A stretch of 32,986 bases of DNA, taken from positions 106,735 through 139,720 of the forward strand of contig JAQUCE010000002.1 in NCBI GenBank assembly GCA_028686345.1, in the 5' to 3' direction. The DNA comes from Kiritimatiellia bacterium (GTDB lineage Bacteria > Verrucomicrobiota > Kiritimatiellia > RFP12 > UBA1067). The notes beneath the pieces are model-generated. The model did not search any database. It was not told where the DNA came from and saw only the letters and a list, made by a program, of their open reading frames with translations. The position numbers and the translations under genes were made by a program. Shown one piece after another: positions 16,101 to 22,923 of this stretch. Within the stretch, counting starts at the first letter, position 1; every line of letters starts with the position of its first letter.

Positions 16101-19010
16101 ATAGGGCGAGATGGCCGACCAATGCTCCGGAGCGCCGGGCGGAACAGCTGGGTTAGCGCGCTGCAGCGAGGCCCCGCGACCATCGGCAATCGTCGGCCAG
16201 GGGTCGTCGTCATCATATGAGAACTCCTGAATGATGTTGCCGCCGCGTTCAAACAACTGAATCAGCTCACCCCCGTTGGAGAGCTGACCCGACCAGGCGC
16301 CAGCCACTAGAATCGGCGCATAGTGGCAGAGGGACTCCGGGTCGAGGTAACGCGCGTTAAATGCCGCGAGATCTTTCACGACCACCACATGCTGCGCCGG
16401 CTCCAGCAGGATATTGCCGAAGGTGAACTCCACGGCGGCGGCGATTCGCACCCCTTCCAGCGTGAGCTTGGTGGTGCCGATGTTCTGCAGTTCAAGGAAC
16501 TCATAATCATCGGAGCCGGCCGGGTTGTAGTGGATTTCGGAGATCGCGAGGTTGCCGGGGCGGGCAACCTCGGTATCCACAAAAAACTGCGCCGCATGCA
16601 GGGCTGACCACACGCCGCCATCCAGGGCGCGGGCTTTGATGGTGGCTGGGTTGTGAATCAAGAAAACCGGGAGTTTGTCGTAAAGCAGCGCCTGCCCGTG
16701 AATAGCGCCACCCAACAGCCGCGGGTCGGAGCCGTCGAGGGTGTAGTAGATCGCGCCCGCGTCAGCGGCCATGGTCACCCCCGTGCCGGCTGAGATCTCA
16801 CCCCCGTTTTGGCTGAACTCGGGGGGATTGATCTCAGGATAGAGTCCTTTGGAGCGCAGCAGATTGACGAGCGCGTAGGAGTTGGCAGGGTCGTGAATGG
16901 CGGGTAGATAGTTGCTGATCACATTATCGCGCTCTACCAGCCATGAATCTTCACGGGTGAAATAGTAATCCGGCCAGTGTGGAGCGGGAGGGTAGTGGAT
17001 GTGGTTAAAGTTGTCGAGCGGCGAGGGCTGCTCAATCGGGCTGGCGTAAGGGGTGCGCATCTGGGTGTCGCCCCAGCGGGCGGACTCGGCCACAATCGCT
17101 TTGTCAATCAGGTCAGCGGTGGCGCGGTAGCGGGCTTGGGCTGCGCCGAGGCTGAGCGCGCCGGCGTGGAAGCAATGCTTGTAGAAACGGTCGGCAAAGT
17201 GCAGGCGGAACTCACTGCTGGTGCGCAGCTGTTGAAAGAGGGCGCCCACTCCGCCCGTATTGTCGATCCGGCTGGCTGCCCGGCCATGATAATCAAGTGC
17301 AATCTCCTGATCCCAGACAAAAAAACGGAATTTACCGTCGCCGCTGATCGGATTTGCGGCGGCATCGCCGTTATGATGGGGCCAGTCCTCGGCGTCGGCG
17401 TAGAGATGCAGTAGAATATAATCGGCAAAGTTGTCCAGGTCAAGATAGCTTTGGATCTGCTGGTAGCCGGCCAGAGTGGAGGGTTTGATGGCCCGCAGGG
17501 CATTCCAGCGGCTGCCGGGCGAGCTGAAATCTTTGTTGACCTCCCAATCCTCAGGGGCGCCGCCAAGGTGATCCGCGAAGAACTCCGGCGCCAGGCGTTC
17601 GGTTAGATTGTGCAGACCGAAGTAGAGTCCGTTCACATAAAGGTGCACAAAGTTACCGCGACTGGAGGGCTGCCCCATATCACGCAGCGAATTTTTCATC
17701 CAAACATCGCGGATGTACATGGAGTCATTGGGGCGGTAACGGGTGTTGGCCCAGGAGACCAGCGCCCAGGAGTCAGTAAAGCAGGCGCGCAGAACAAGCT
17801 GGTTGAAGCTCTGCACCGGCGATCCCTCAAAGAGCGGATACTCCAGTTTGGCAGGGCCGTACTCCCTGGTGAAGGTCAGCCGCAGCGAGTGCTTCTGCAT
17901 ACGGGCGGGGTTGCGGCTGGAGTTGCCGTGCACCTCCACCTTGCAGTTGTGTTGAAAGCCCTTGGCACCACCCGGATGAATGTACTCAATCGAGCATTCG
18001 CGCTCCCAGCGACTGAGCGGGTTGGCGTAGATGCCGGTCTGGGGATCGATGAAATCCGCTGGCAGCATGGCCATGGAAAGCGTGGGGATGTCGAGCAGCG
18101 CCTCGCGCACAGAGTAGTTTGTCACAGCATTGTCAACCACCCGCTGATCCATCCCGTAATTGGCGGGCACCACAGGCACGTTTGAATCCGGGCCCCAGTA
18201 GCGAGGCCATCCGGGAGGGTCGACTGGCTGGCGGGCGGTTTGATCGACAAAGAGATAGGTGTGTGATGCGGCTTCAGTGGAGAGCCACCCGCTCTTACAG
18301 GCAACGGCGCGCAGCGGGGTGGTGTTGGTGATGCCGAGCGGGGCTGAGTAAAGGGTTCCAACCGCGGCACTCGGTTTGGTGCCATCGGTGGTGTAGCGGA
18401 TAAGGGCGCCCTCAGTTGAGCTGGTGAGCGCAACCTGAATTGGCGCATCGTAAAAACCGCGTGTGGCGGAAAAACTCAGCCCCTGCACCACCCCCTCATA
18501 GCCAACGGCATTGGCGGCGGTCGGGGTGGGGGTGTCAAAGTAGCGGCGTTCGCCGCTGGATGAATCCATGCCGTAGGAGATGTCGGTGAACTGCTCCGGA
18601 AAGGCGGGTGCGAATTGATCGGCGATTGTCAGCCCATCAGGGTGTGTCAAAGCCAGGTAATCACCGGCGCGTTTGAGGCTGAAGTTGGCGTGGGGATAGC
18701 CGAGCGGGTCAATCAGATCCTTGCCGGATGCGAAAACCAATTGATAACCGCCAGCGGGAATCGTAATTGCGGGCAGGCTCCATTTAGTCAGCAAATCAGG
18801 TTGATCCGAGAGATAATAGCCATGCAGGTTAACCGCTGTTGGGCCGCTGTTATGGATTTCAATCCAATCTTCGCGGTTGCCAAAGCCATCCTTCATGCCA
18901 GCGGAGTTGGAGGCCAGAATTTCGGATAGCACCAGCTCAGCCGAGAGCGGCCCTGCCAGCCCTGCCAGCAGGAGCAGCATGAGAGCTATACATCTGTTGC
19001 TGTTGCGCAT
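13185..19010 (-). CDS. Giant secreted lamin-tail / CotH-kinase-like protein
   Basis: This 1941-residue protein has a signal peptide (1-24, LLLLAGLAGPLSA). Approximate order: lamin-tail domain (LVLSEILASNS..., 25-135); chitobiase C-terminal-like domain (IRYTTDGTKPS, 175-250); CotH kinase-like domain (290-620: VEVHGNSSRNPARMQKHSLR near 357, HLYVNGLYFGLHNLTE near 456, FFVWDQE near 562); a second chitobiase-like domain (YYTLDGSDP, 735-810); lamin-tail domains near 815 (AISEIHYNPAG), 982 (VINEVMSNPS) and 1120 (VISEIMYHPPAG); a putative Ig/cadherin-like domain (1299-1390); a beta-rich region with a galactose-binding-like feel (1395-1775); another Ig-like domain (1780-1865); and a final ~70-residue YRIEYCSDL...W domain. 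It is exported and probably surface-bound. CotH proteins phosphorylate spore-coat proteins in Bacillus; kinase activity here is unproven. ATG at 19010 follows a weak AGGCGG. Confidence 0.88.
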   Translation of the reverse strand: MRNSNRCIALMLLLLAGLAGPLSAELVLSEILASNSAGMKDGFGNREDWIEIHNSGPTAVNLHGYYLSDQPDLLTKWSLPAITIPAGGYQLVFASGKDLIDPLGYPHANFSLKRAGDYLALTHPDGLTIADQFAPAFPEQFTDISYGMDSSSGERRYFDTPTPTAANAVGYEGVVQGLSFSATRGFYDAPIQVALTSSTEGALIRYTTDGTKPSAAVGTLYSAPLGITNTTPLRAVACKSGWLSTEAASHTYLFVDQTARQPVDPPGWPRYWGPDSNVPVVPANYGMDQRVVDNAVTNYSVREALLDIPTLSMAMLPADFIDPQTGIYANPLSRWERECSIEYIHPGGAKGFQHNCKVEVHGNSSRNPARMQKHSLRLTFTREYGPAKLEYPLFEGSPVQSFNQLVLRACFTDSWALVSWANTRYRPNDSMYIRDVWMKNSLRDMGQPSSRGNFVHLYVNGLYFGLHNLTERLAPEFFADHLGGAPEDWEVNKDFSSPGSRWNALRAIKPSTLAGYQQIQSYLDLDNFADYILLHLYADAEDWPHHNGDAAANPISGDGKFRFFVWDQEIALDYHGRAASRIDNTGGVGALFQQLRTSSEFRLHFADRFYKHCFHAGALSLGAAQARYRATADLIDKAIVAESARWGDTQMRTPYASPIEQPSPLDNFNHIHYPPAPHWPDYYFTREDSWLVERDNVISNYLPAIHDPANSYALVNLLRSKGLYPEINPPEFSQNGGEISAGTGVTMAADAGAIYYTLDGSDPRLLGGAIHGQALLYDKLPVFLIHNPATIKARALDGGVWSALHAAQFFVDTEVARPGNLAISEIHYNPAGSDDYEFLELQNIGTTKLTLEGVRIAAAVEFTFGNILLEPAQHVVVVKDLAAFNARYLDPESLCHYAPILVAGAWSGQLSNGGELIQLFERGGNIIQEFSYDDDDPWPTIADGRGASLQRANPAVPPGAPEHWSAISPYHGSPGRAFEPPSIVINEVMSNPSAGGDWIELLNIAANAVDISGWYLSDNLDQPFKFQIPVRAPLAPGEFALYDQTQFGQGATAFGFNKLGEEAVLIEAAGSNILRIVAYQQFGAAAPATPFGRHLRQDGTALFTALSAATPAAANAPPLIGAVVISEIMYHPPAGKLEYIEIANTTAAAVLLHDPGVPASTWTFSSAVTYAFPAGAVIPACGRVLITETDPVSFRAAYDVPPAIEIFGPWSGQLSNSGESIRLSRPGAPEPDNSVPMILVERVDYADYAPWPAAADGAGASLERLDYKAPGNDWRNWYASATSRGTPGFGPDPCSSVANQYPRLADPGPLAVDEGTLLAVQLQAADPDPGQRLCFTLQGALPAGIAITPAGLLTWIPSEEHGPGIFEVKAVVTDNGIPNLSDSLILPIAVREVNTPPRLLRGSHHIVTNSVPLIPFRNLWRYCDNGSDQGTRWREPAFVDFSWNSGLAPLGYGGSQQTTVSYGSNPQAKYPTTYFRHTFTAGLSNLGDDLWIDFGQPGMPVQAGWQAYTALHERVASFLPQTFPAFNTAITINASWAAGAVDAAAQMYDRGNRPSDTPDLLRDWVGTDRREIGNPFTLTITGLPPGTYSWLSYHHDTLDQSGLFDVTVNDALGAATTRNIAISSGNLPFAAITTFASAIVSDGSDIFLVFDKHPHTIVAYTHFLMNAFKLTRLSHDLSGTLAALKLRLIRDDGAVVYLNGVEIVRDNMPTNDIGYLDYASSGIVGADESTPQIYTLPPDNLITGLNTIAVEVHQHSAKSSDLSFDLALEAEYRRGGPQGLTDYTVSAGELVRFLCQSVDHDRPVQAITYQLGENAPAGAALDPRTGLFTWTPLAADGPAVVTLTIIATDNGTPPLSDSQSFDITVLARLKSGDVRFENGRVIWAAVPGDQYRIEYCSDLRLAEWRLLETRTATTTAEAFIDPDFPGVKTRFYRILSLRYRE

Positions 19011-19202
19011 GTGATCGTCCGCCTTTTACCATTGAATCAAACAAAGGTCATGAAAACACTTTCCACCCATCTCCCATCATTCCCATCAATCCTATCACTC
19101 TCATCTCCCATCCCTCCCGCGTTACGCGCCTCTAATAATGGAAGATGACATTGATTTCCGATAAAGCTCAAGACAAAGTTTACCTGCAACGCGGGCTCCG
19201 GA

Positions 19203-20021
19203 TCACAACTCGTCCTCCGCGCTCTCGGTCGCCAGGTAGCGCTCAAAGGCCTCCCGGTCATAGAAAGCTTGTTCAAAGAAGAGCCCGGCGGCTGGCGCAG
19301 TGTGCTCAGCCGCGGAACCGGCAGGGGCGGTTAGAAAAGCACGAGCCTGCTCCAGTGAGAGTGCACCGCGCCCCACCTCCACCAGCACGCCGACAATGCG
19401 GCGCACCATTTTCCAAAGGAAGTGCGAGCCGACAATCCGCACGCGGATCATCTCTTCGTCTTCGTAGATAAAGACCCCGTTGACCAGCACAGTGGTAGAG
19501 CGTTTCAGCTCGGGTTTTTCAGCAAAGGCGGCAAAATCATGCATGCCAGTGAAGATCTCGGCCGCATCCGCCATGGCGGCGACCTTCAACTGCTCCTTTG
19601 GCCACCACGAGTAATTTTTATTAAAGGCACTTTTGCGCCGCGCAATCTGGTATAGGTAACTGCGACCAACACAGGTGTGTCGGGCATGAAAGCGGGGATC
19701 GCAGGGCGTGACACTCAGCATTGCAATTGAGGAGGGCAGCAGGGTGTTGAAACGCTCACAGATGGCTGCGGGTGTCTGACGGGTCTCCGAAGAAGTCTCC
19801 AGATGGGCGGTGTAGTTGAGGGCATGCACACCAGCGTCAGTGCGTCCATGGCCCTGGATATCCAGCCCTTTGTCATTGAAGATTTCAGCCCCCACTTCCA
19901 GCAGGGTGCCCTGGATGGTGCGGGCATTATCCTGTTTCTGCCAGCCGCTGAAGCCGGTGCCGGCGAACTCCAGGTTGAGGCGATAGCGCTGGTGTTTGGA
20001 TGAGGGTGTGGTTTTGGCCAT
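19203..20021 (-). CDS. truA: tRNA pseudouridine(38-40) synthase
   Basis: This 272-residue cytoplasmic enzyme converts U38-U40 of the tRNA anticodon stem-loop to pseudouridine. The catalytic Asp62 sits in the family motif GRTDAGVHA (59-67). Other TruA landmarks are the N-terminal FAGTGFSGWQKQ and the C-terminal SHFLWKMVRRIVGVLVEVGRG. Length is normal, with a slightly acidic extra tail. It is the last minus-strand gene before the strand switch and probably has its own promoter at 20089-20097. It ends about 190 bp before the CotH gene start, a gap with only low-complexity TCCCATC-type sequence. Confidence 0.96.
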   Translation of the reverse strand: MAKTTPSSKHQRYRLNLEFAGTGFSGWQKQDNARTIQGTLLEVGAEIFNDKGLDIQGHGRTDAGVHALNYTAHLETSSETRQTPAAICERFNTLLPSSIAMLSVTPCDPRFHARHTCVGRSYLYQIARRKSAFNKNYSWWPKEQLKVAAMADAAEIFTGMHDFAAFAEKPELKRSTTVLVNGVFIYEDEEMIRVRIVGSHFLWKMVRRIVGVLVEVGRGALSLEQARAFLTAPAGSAAEHTAPAAGLFFEQAFYDREAFERYLATESAEDEL

Positions 20022-20088
20022 GGTATTTTCTCTTTGGGGGTTTCAGTAATCAGAATTCAGGATCACCTTTTAGTAACATAAAAGCGGA

Positions 20089-20097
20089 ATTATAGCA
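20089..20097 (-). promoter_or_regulatory. Extended -10 promoter candidate for truA
   Basis: Read on the minus strand, TGCTATAAT (20097-20089) is a perfect -10 with the TGn extension, 68 bp upstream of the truA ATG. No good -35 is present, as is common for extended -10 promoters. Confidence 0.5.
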
Positions 20098-20127
20098 TGA
20101 AACCAGCGCGGGTGCGATTCAACTTTT

Positions 20128-20192
20128 CTGTCTCCTGCCTCCTGACTCCTGCCCCCTGCCTCCTGTTCCCTGCCTCCTGCCTCCTGTTCCCT
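20128..20192. repeat. Imperfect 7-bp tandem array (CTCCTGC)
   Basis: About nine imperfect copies of a 7-base unit (CTCCTGC, with CTCCTGA, CCCCTGC and GTTCCCT variants) fill the space between the divergent truA and SGNH promoters. A related short run in opposite sense, CAGGAGACAGGATTCAGGAG, occurs at about 27758-27777. Confidence 0.75.
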
Positions 20193-20217
20193 ATTACGAA
20201 GCACTTTCATATTGTTG

Positions 20218-20246
20218 GTTGACAAAGTCAACATCGGATGTATCAT
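20218..20246 (+). promoter_or_regulatory. Promoter of the SGNH hydrolase gene with overlapping palindrome
   Basis: TTGACA (20219-20224), a 16-bp spacer and TATCAT (20241-20246; 5 of 6) make a good sigma70-like promoter 22 bp before the ATG. A perfect inverted repeat GTTGAC-AAA-GTCAAC (20218-20232) covers the -35 box and could be an operator. Confidence 0.6.
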
Positions 20247-20268
20247 TATCGCGAATAAGGAGAAATGA

Positions 20269-21363
20269 ATGAGAGTACTTTTTTTAGCGGTTATGATCGC
20301 GATCCAGTTGGCCGGCACTGTCTGCGCGGACGTAATTTCATCGCAGGCCGCCCGCGAGGATGCGGATGGCATAACCCAGTGGTATGACGGTGCAGCTCTA
20401 CCGATTGAGGGCCGGGCTTTTTGCGACACAGAGTCCTATTATGACCGATTGCCCGCACGCGCGAAAGAGATTGTACCGTCCTCGGTCTGGGGTTTAAGCC
20501 ACCACTCGGCAGGGCTGGCGCTGCGCTTTGTCACTGATGCCGGCTCGTTTAAGGTTCGCTGGGCGGTGCGGAGTGCTAACCTTGCCATGCCGCACATGCC
20601 GGCCACGGGCGTGAGCGGAGTGGATGTGTACCAACGTACACCGCAAGGGTGGCGCTTTGTCAGCAATGGCCGGCCATCCGGCATCACGAATGAGGTGCAG
20701 ATCTCAAACTCACCGGGCTCTGAGTCTCTGGTTTATTTGCCGCTCTACAATGGCACCGCCATGATCGAGGTGGGCGTACCCAAGGACAAGAGACTTTCAA
20801 CACCACCTGCGCGCCCGGGTGGCAACGTCAAACCAATCGTGTTCTATGGCACCTCCATCACGCAGGGCGGGTGCGCCTCGCGTCCGGGTATGGCCTTTAC
20901 CGCCATTGCGGGACGTTTGGTCGACGCGCCGGTCGTGAACCTCGGGTTCTCCGGCAACGGCAAGATGGAGCTGGCGCTGTGCAACTTAATCGCAGAGATC
21001 GACGCGTCGGTTTATGTGCTCGACTGCCTCTGGAATATGAATGACACCCTGATCCAGGAGCGCGCTGAGCCCTTTATCCGGGCCTTGCAGCAGAAGCGTC
21101 CGCAGACACCGATTCTGCTGGCTGAGGATTGCAACGCCTTTGAGAGGGCACCAACTGCGAAGGCGCACCTGTTGCGCGGCATCTACGACAAGCTCAAAGC
21201 CGAAGATCCGGGTCTTTGGGCTAATCTGCACTATCTCGAAGCGCGGGAGATGCTCGCTCATGACAGCGAAGGCACCGTAGACGGCTGCCACCCGAACGAT
21301 CTGGGTATGATGCGCCTGGGGCAGGTTTTCGGTGCCGCGCTGCAGCGGCTGTTGACAAAATAA
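20269..21363 (+). CDS. Secreted GxDLY-type SGNH/GDSL hydrolase
   Basis: This 364-residue protein has a signal peptide (1-20, cleavage after GTVCA). An N-terminal beta domain (about 30-170) contains GVDVY, the GxDLY-like motif of a family paired with SGNH hydrolases. The SGNH catalytic domain runs from about 185: block I FYGTSITQGG with the nucleophile Ser near 194, block II GFSGNGKME, block III-like DCLWNMND, and block V DGCHPND near 340 with the Asp-His pair. It is probably a periplasmic or secreted carbohydrate or lipid esterase; the natural substrate is not evident. AAGGAG lies 8 bp upstream of the ATG, and a strong promoter precedes it. It is the first gene of the plus-strand half. Confidence 0.92.
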   Translation: MRVLFLAVMIAIQLAGTVCADVISSQAAREDADGITQWYDGAALPIEGRAFCDTESYYDRLPARAKEIVPSSVWGLSHHSAGLALRFVTDAGSFKVRWAVRSANLAMPHMPATGVSGVDVYQRTPQGWRFVSNGRPSGITNEVQISNSPGSESLVYLPLYNGTAMIEVGVPKDKRLSTPPARPGGNVKPIVFYGTSITQGGCASRPGMAFTAIAGRLVDAPVVNLGFSGNGKMELALCNLIAEIDASVYVLDCLWNMNDTLIQERAEPFIRALQQKRPQTPILLAEDCNAFERAPTAKAHLLRGIYDKLKAEDPGLWANLHYLEAREMLAHDSEGTVDGCHPNDLGMMRLGQVFGAALQRLLTK

Positions 21364-21427
21364 GCGTGTCATATGTTTTATTGAGAAAGTTGGTTTAAGC
21401 TTATAGCTGGTCGCCTCTGGAATTCAA

Positions 21428-22750
21428 ATGCGCTGGATCTTTTATAATATTGTTTTCTCCCTGCTCTATTTGCTGCTGCTGCCGCATTTTCTGCTGCGCA
21501 TGCTGCGCCGAGGCGGGTATAAGGAGCGTTTTTGGGATCGCTTCGGGCGGTTGCCATGTGATGTTACCCAAAGATTGAGAGCTTCTCCAGGGCGCATCTG
21601 GATTCACGCGGTCAGTGTGGGCGAGGTTTTTGTGGCAGGCCAGGTAATGCGTGAAATGCGCCGGCAAGCGCCTGGGATTCAGTTTTTGTTCAGTACCACC
21701 AGCTCCACCGGATGGATGCAGGCGCAAAAACAGATTGAGGCGCAGGATGTGCAGATCTACTGTCCGCTTGACCTCTCGTGTTGTGTGCAACGCGTTGTCA
21801 AGCTGGTTCAGCCAGCGGCGCTGATACTGACCGAGTCGGAGATCTGGCCCAATTTGATTCGCTGCTGCGCAACTGCCAAAGTCCCGGTTTTCCTGATCAA
21901 CGCCCGGGTTTCAGATCGCTCCGCCCCCCGCTATGCCAAGCTGCGTTGGTGGTTTGCCCCGGTTTTCCGGATGTTCACCTTGATTATGGCGCAATCAGAG
22001 CTGGATAAAAGACGGTTAGTGGCAGCCGGTGCGGATGCGGATCAGATCCAGATTTACGGCAGCTTCAAGTTTGATGTGGCGCACCGCGATCTTAAAAAAG
22101 AGAGCGAGCTGCGCGCCTGGTTGGACTCGCACCGGGTAACTGCAGATAAAATGATCTTACTGGGTGGTTCCACCTGGCCCGGCGAGGATCAGATACTGAT
22201 CGATATTTATCGGGCACTTGCCCCTGATTACCCGCAGCTGAGGCTGGTGATCGTGCCGCGCCACTTTGAAAAGGCGGATGCGGTTGAGGATAATATTGTG
22301 CGCTCAGGGTTGATCTGTGTGCGCAAGAGCCGGGACGACAGCTCGCCGGAGGGTGACACCGGCTTAATGGCGCCTGTGCTGCTGGCCGACACGACCGGCG
22401 AGTTGATGGGCTTTTACGGTTTGTCGCAGATTGTGTTTGTTGGCAAGAGCCTCTGCGCGCATGGCGCCCAGAATATGATTGAGCCCTGCATGTGCGGGGC
22501 GGCTGTGCTTGTGGGGCCGTACACCGAGAATTTCAGGCCTGTGATCTCTGACCTGCTGGAAGCCCGCGGGATTATTCAAATTATCGTGGAGGAGATGCTG
22601 TTGGAAGAGGTTGAGCGGTTGCTGGGGAATGACCAGGCCCGCCTCGCGCTGGGCACCCGCGCCGCGGCGACAGTCGCCGCACGCAAGGGGGTGGTTGAAC
22701 GCTGCGCTGCACAGATGCTTGAGATTGTGGAAGCCAAAAAAGCACAATAG
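21428..22750 (+). CDS. waaA: 3-deoxy-D-manno-octulosonic acid (Kdo) transferase
   Basis: This 440-residue GT-B glycosyltransferase adds Kdo from CMP-Kdo to lipid A precursor at the cytoplasmic face of the inner membrane. It has an N-terminal membrane anchor (about 5-25, YNIVFSLLYLLLLPHFLL), the family motif HAVSVGEV (about 59-66), LTESEIWPNLI (about 135-145), and the C-terminal nucleotide-sugar site FVGKSLCAHGAQNMIEP (about 337-353), where the family consensus has GGSL..HGGQN..EP. Length is typical. No other lipid A gene is nearby. The gene implies an outer membrane with lipopolysaccharide. The ATG lacks a strong Shine-Dalgarno. It lies 64 bp downstream of the SGNH gene. Confidence 0.95.
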   Translation: MRWIFYNIVFSLLYLLLLPHFLLRMLRRGGYKERFWDRFGRLPCDVTQRLRASPGRIWIHAVSVGEVFVAGQVMREMRRQAPGIQFLFSTTSSTGWMQAQKQIEAQDVQIYCPLDLSCCVQRVVKLVQPAALILTESEIWPNLIRCCATAKVPVFLINARVSDRSAPRYAKLRWWFAPVFRMFTLIMAQSELDKRRLVAAGADADQIQIYGSFKFDVAHRDLKKESELRAWLDSHRVTADKMILLGGSTWPGEDQILIDIYRALAPDYPQLRLVIVPRHFEKADAVEDNIVRSGLICVRKSRDDSSPEGDTGLMAPVLLADTTGELMGFYGLSQIVFVGKSLCAHGAQNMIEPCMCGAAVLVGPYTENFRPVISDLLEARGIIQIIVEEMLLEEVERLLGNDQARLALGTRAAATVAARKGVVERCAAQMLEIVEAKKAQ

Positions 22751-22772
22751 GAGCCAGGGGTCAGAATACAGC

Positions 22773-22886
22773 AAGCAACATCACCAGGTCACGAAGTCAC
22801 TAAATAACCAAGTCACTAAGTCACCAGGTCACCAGATCACGAAGTCACTAAACCACCAGGTTACTAAGTCACCAGGTCACCAGGTC
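22773..22886 (+). repeat. Degenerate 8-bp tandem array (GTCACCAA/GTCACCAG)
   Basis: About twelve imperfect octamers such as GTCACCAG, GTCACGAA and GTCACTAA follow a leader CAGCAAGCAACATCACC. The same leader-plus-array design occurs at 27798-27841 and 30283-30396. The array lies between waaA and the membrane/TPR gene and is followed by GATTAGGATTACG, which supplies the AGGA before the next ATG. Confidence 0.85.
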
Positions 22887-22923
22887 GCCCTGAATTCCCA
22901 CGATTGGGATTAGGATTACGTTT

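Noticed and set aside
22773-22886. Octamer array as CRISPR or iteron origin
   Set aside because: Units are directly adjacent 8-mers without spacers. Three arrays exist, none near a replication initiator gene.
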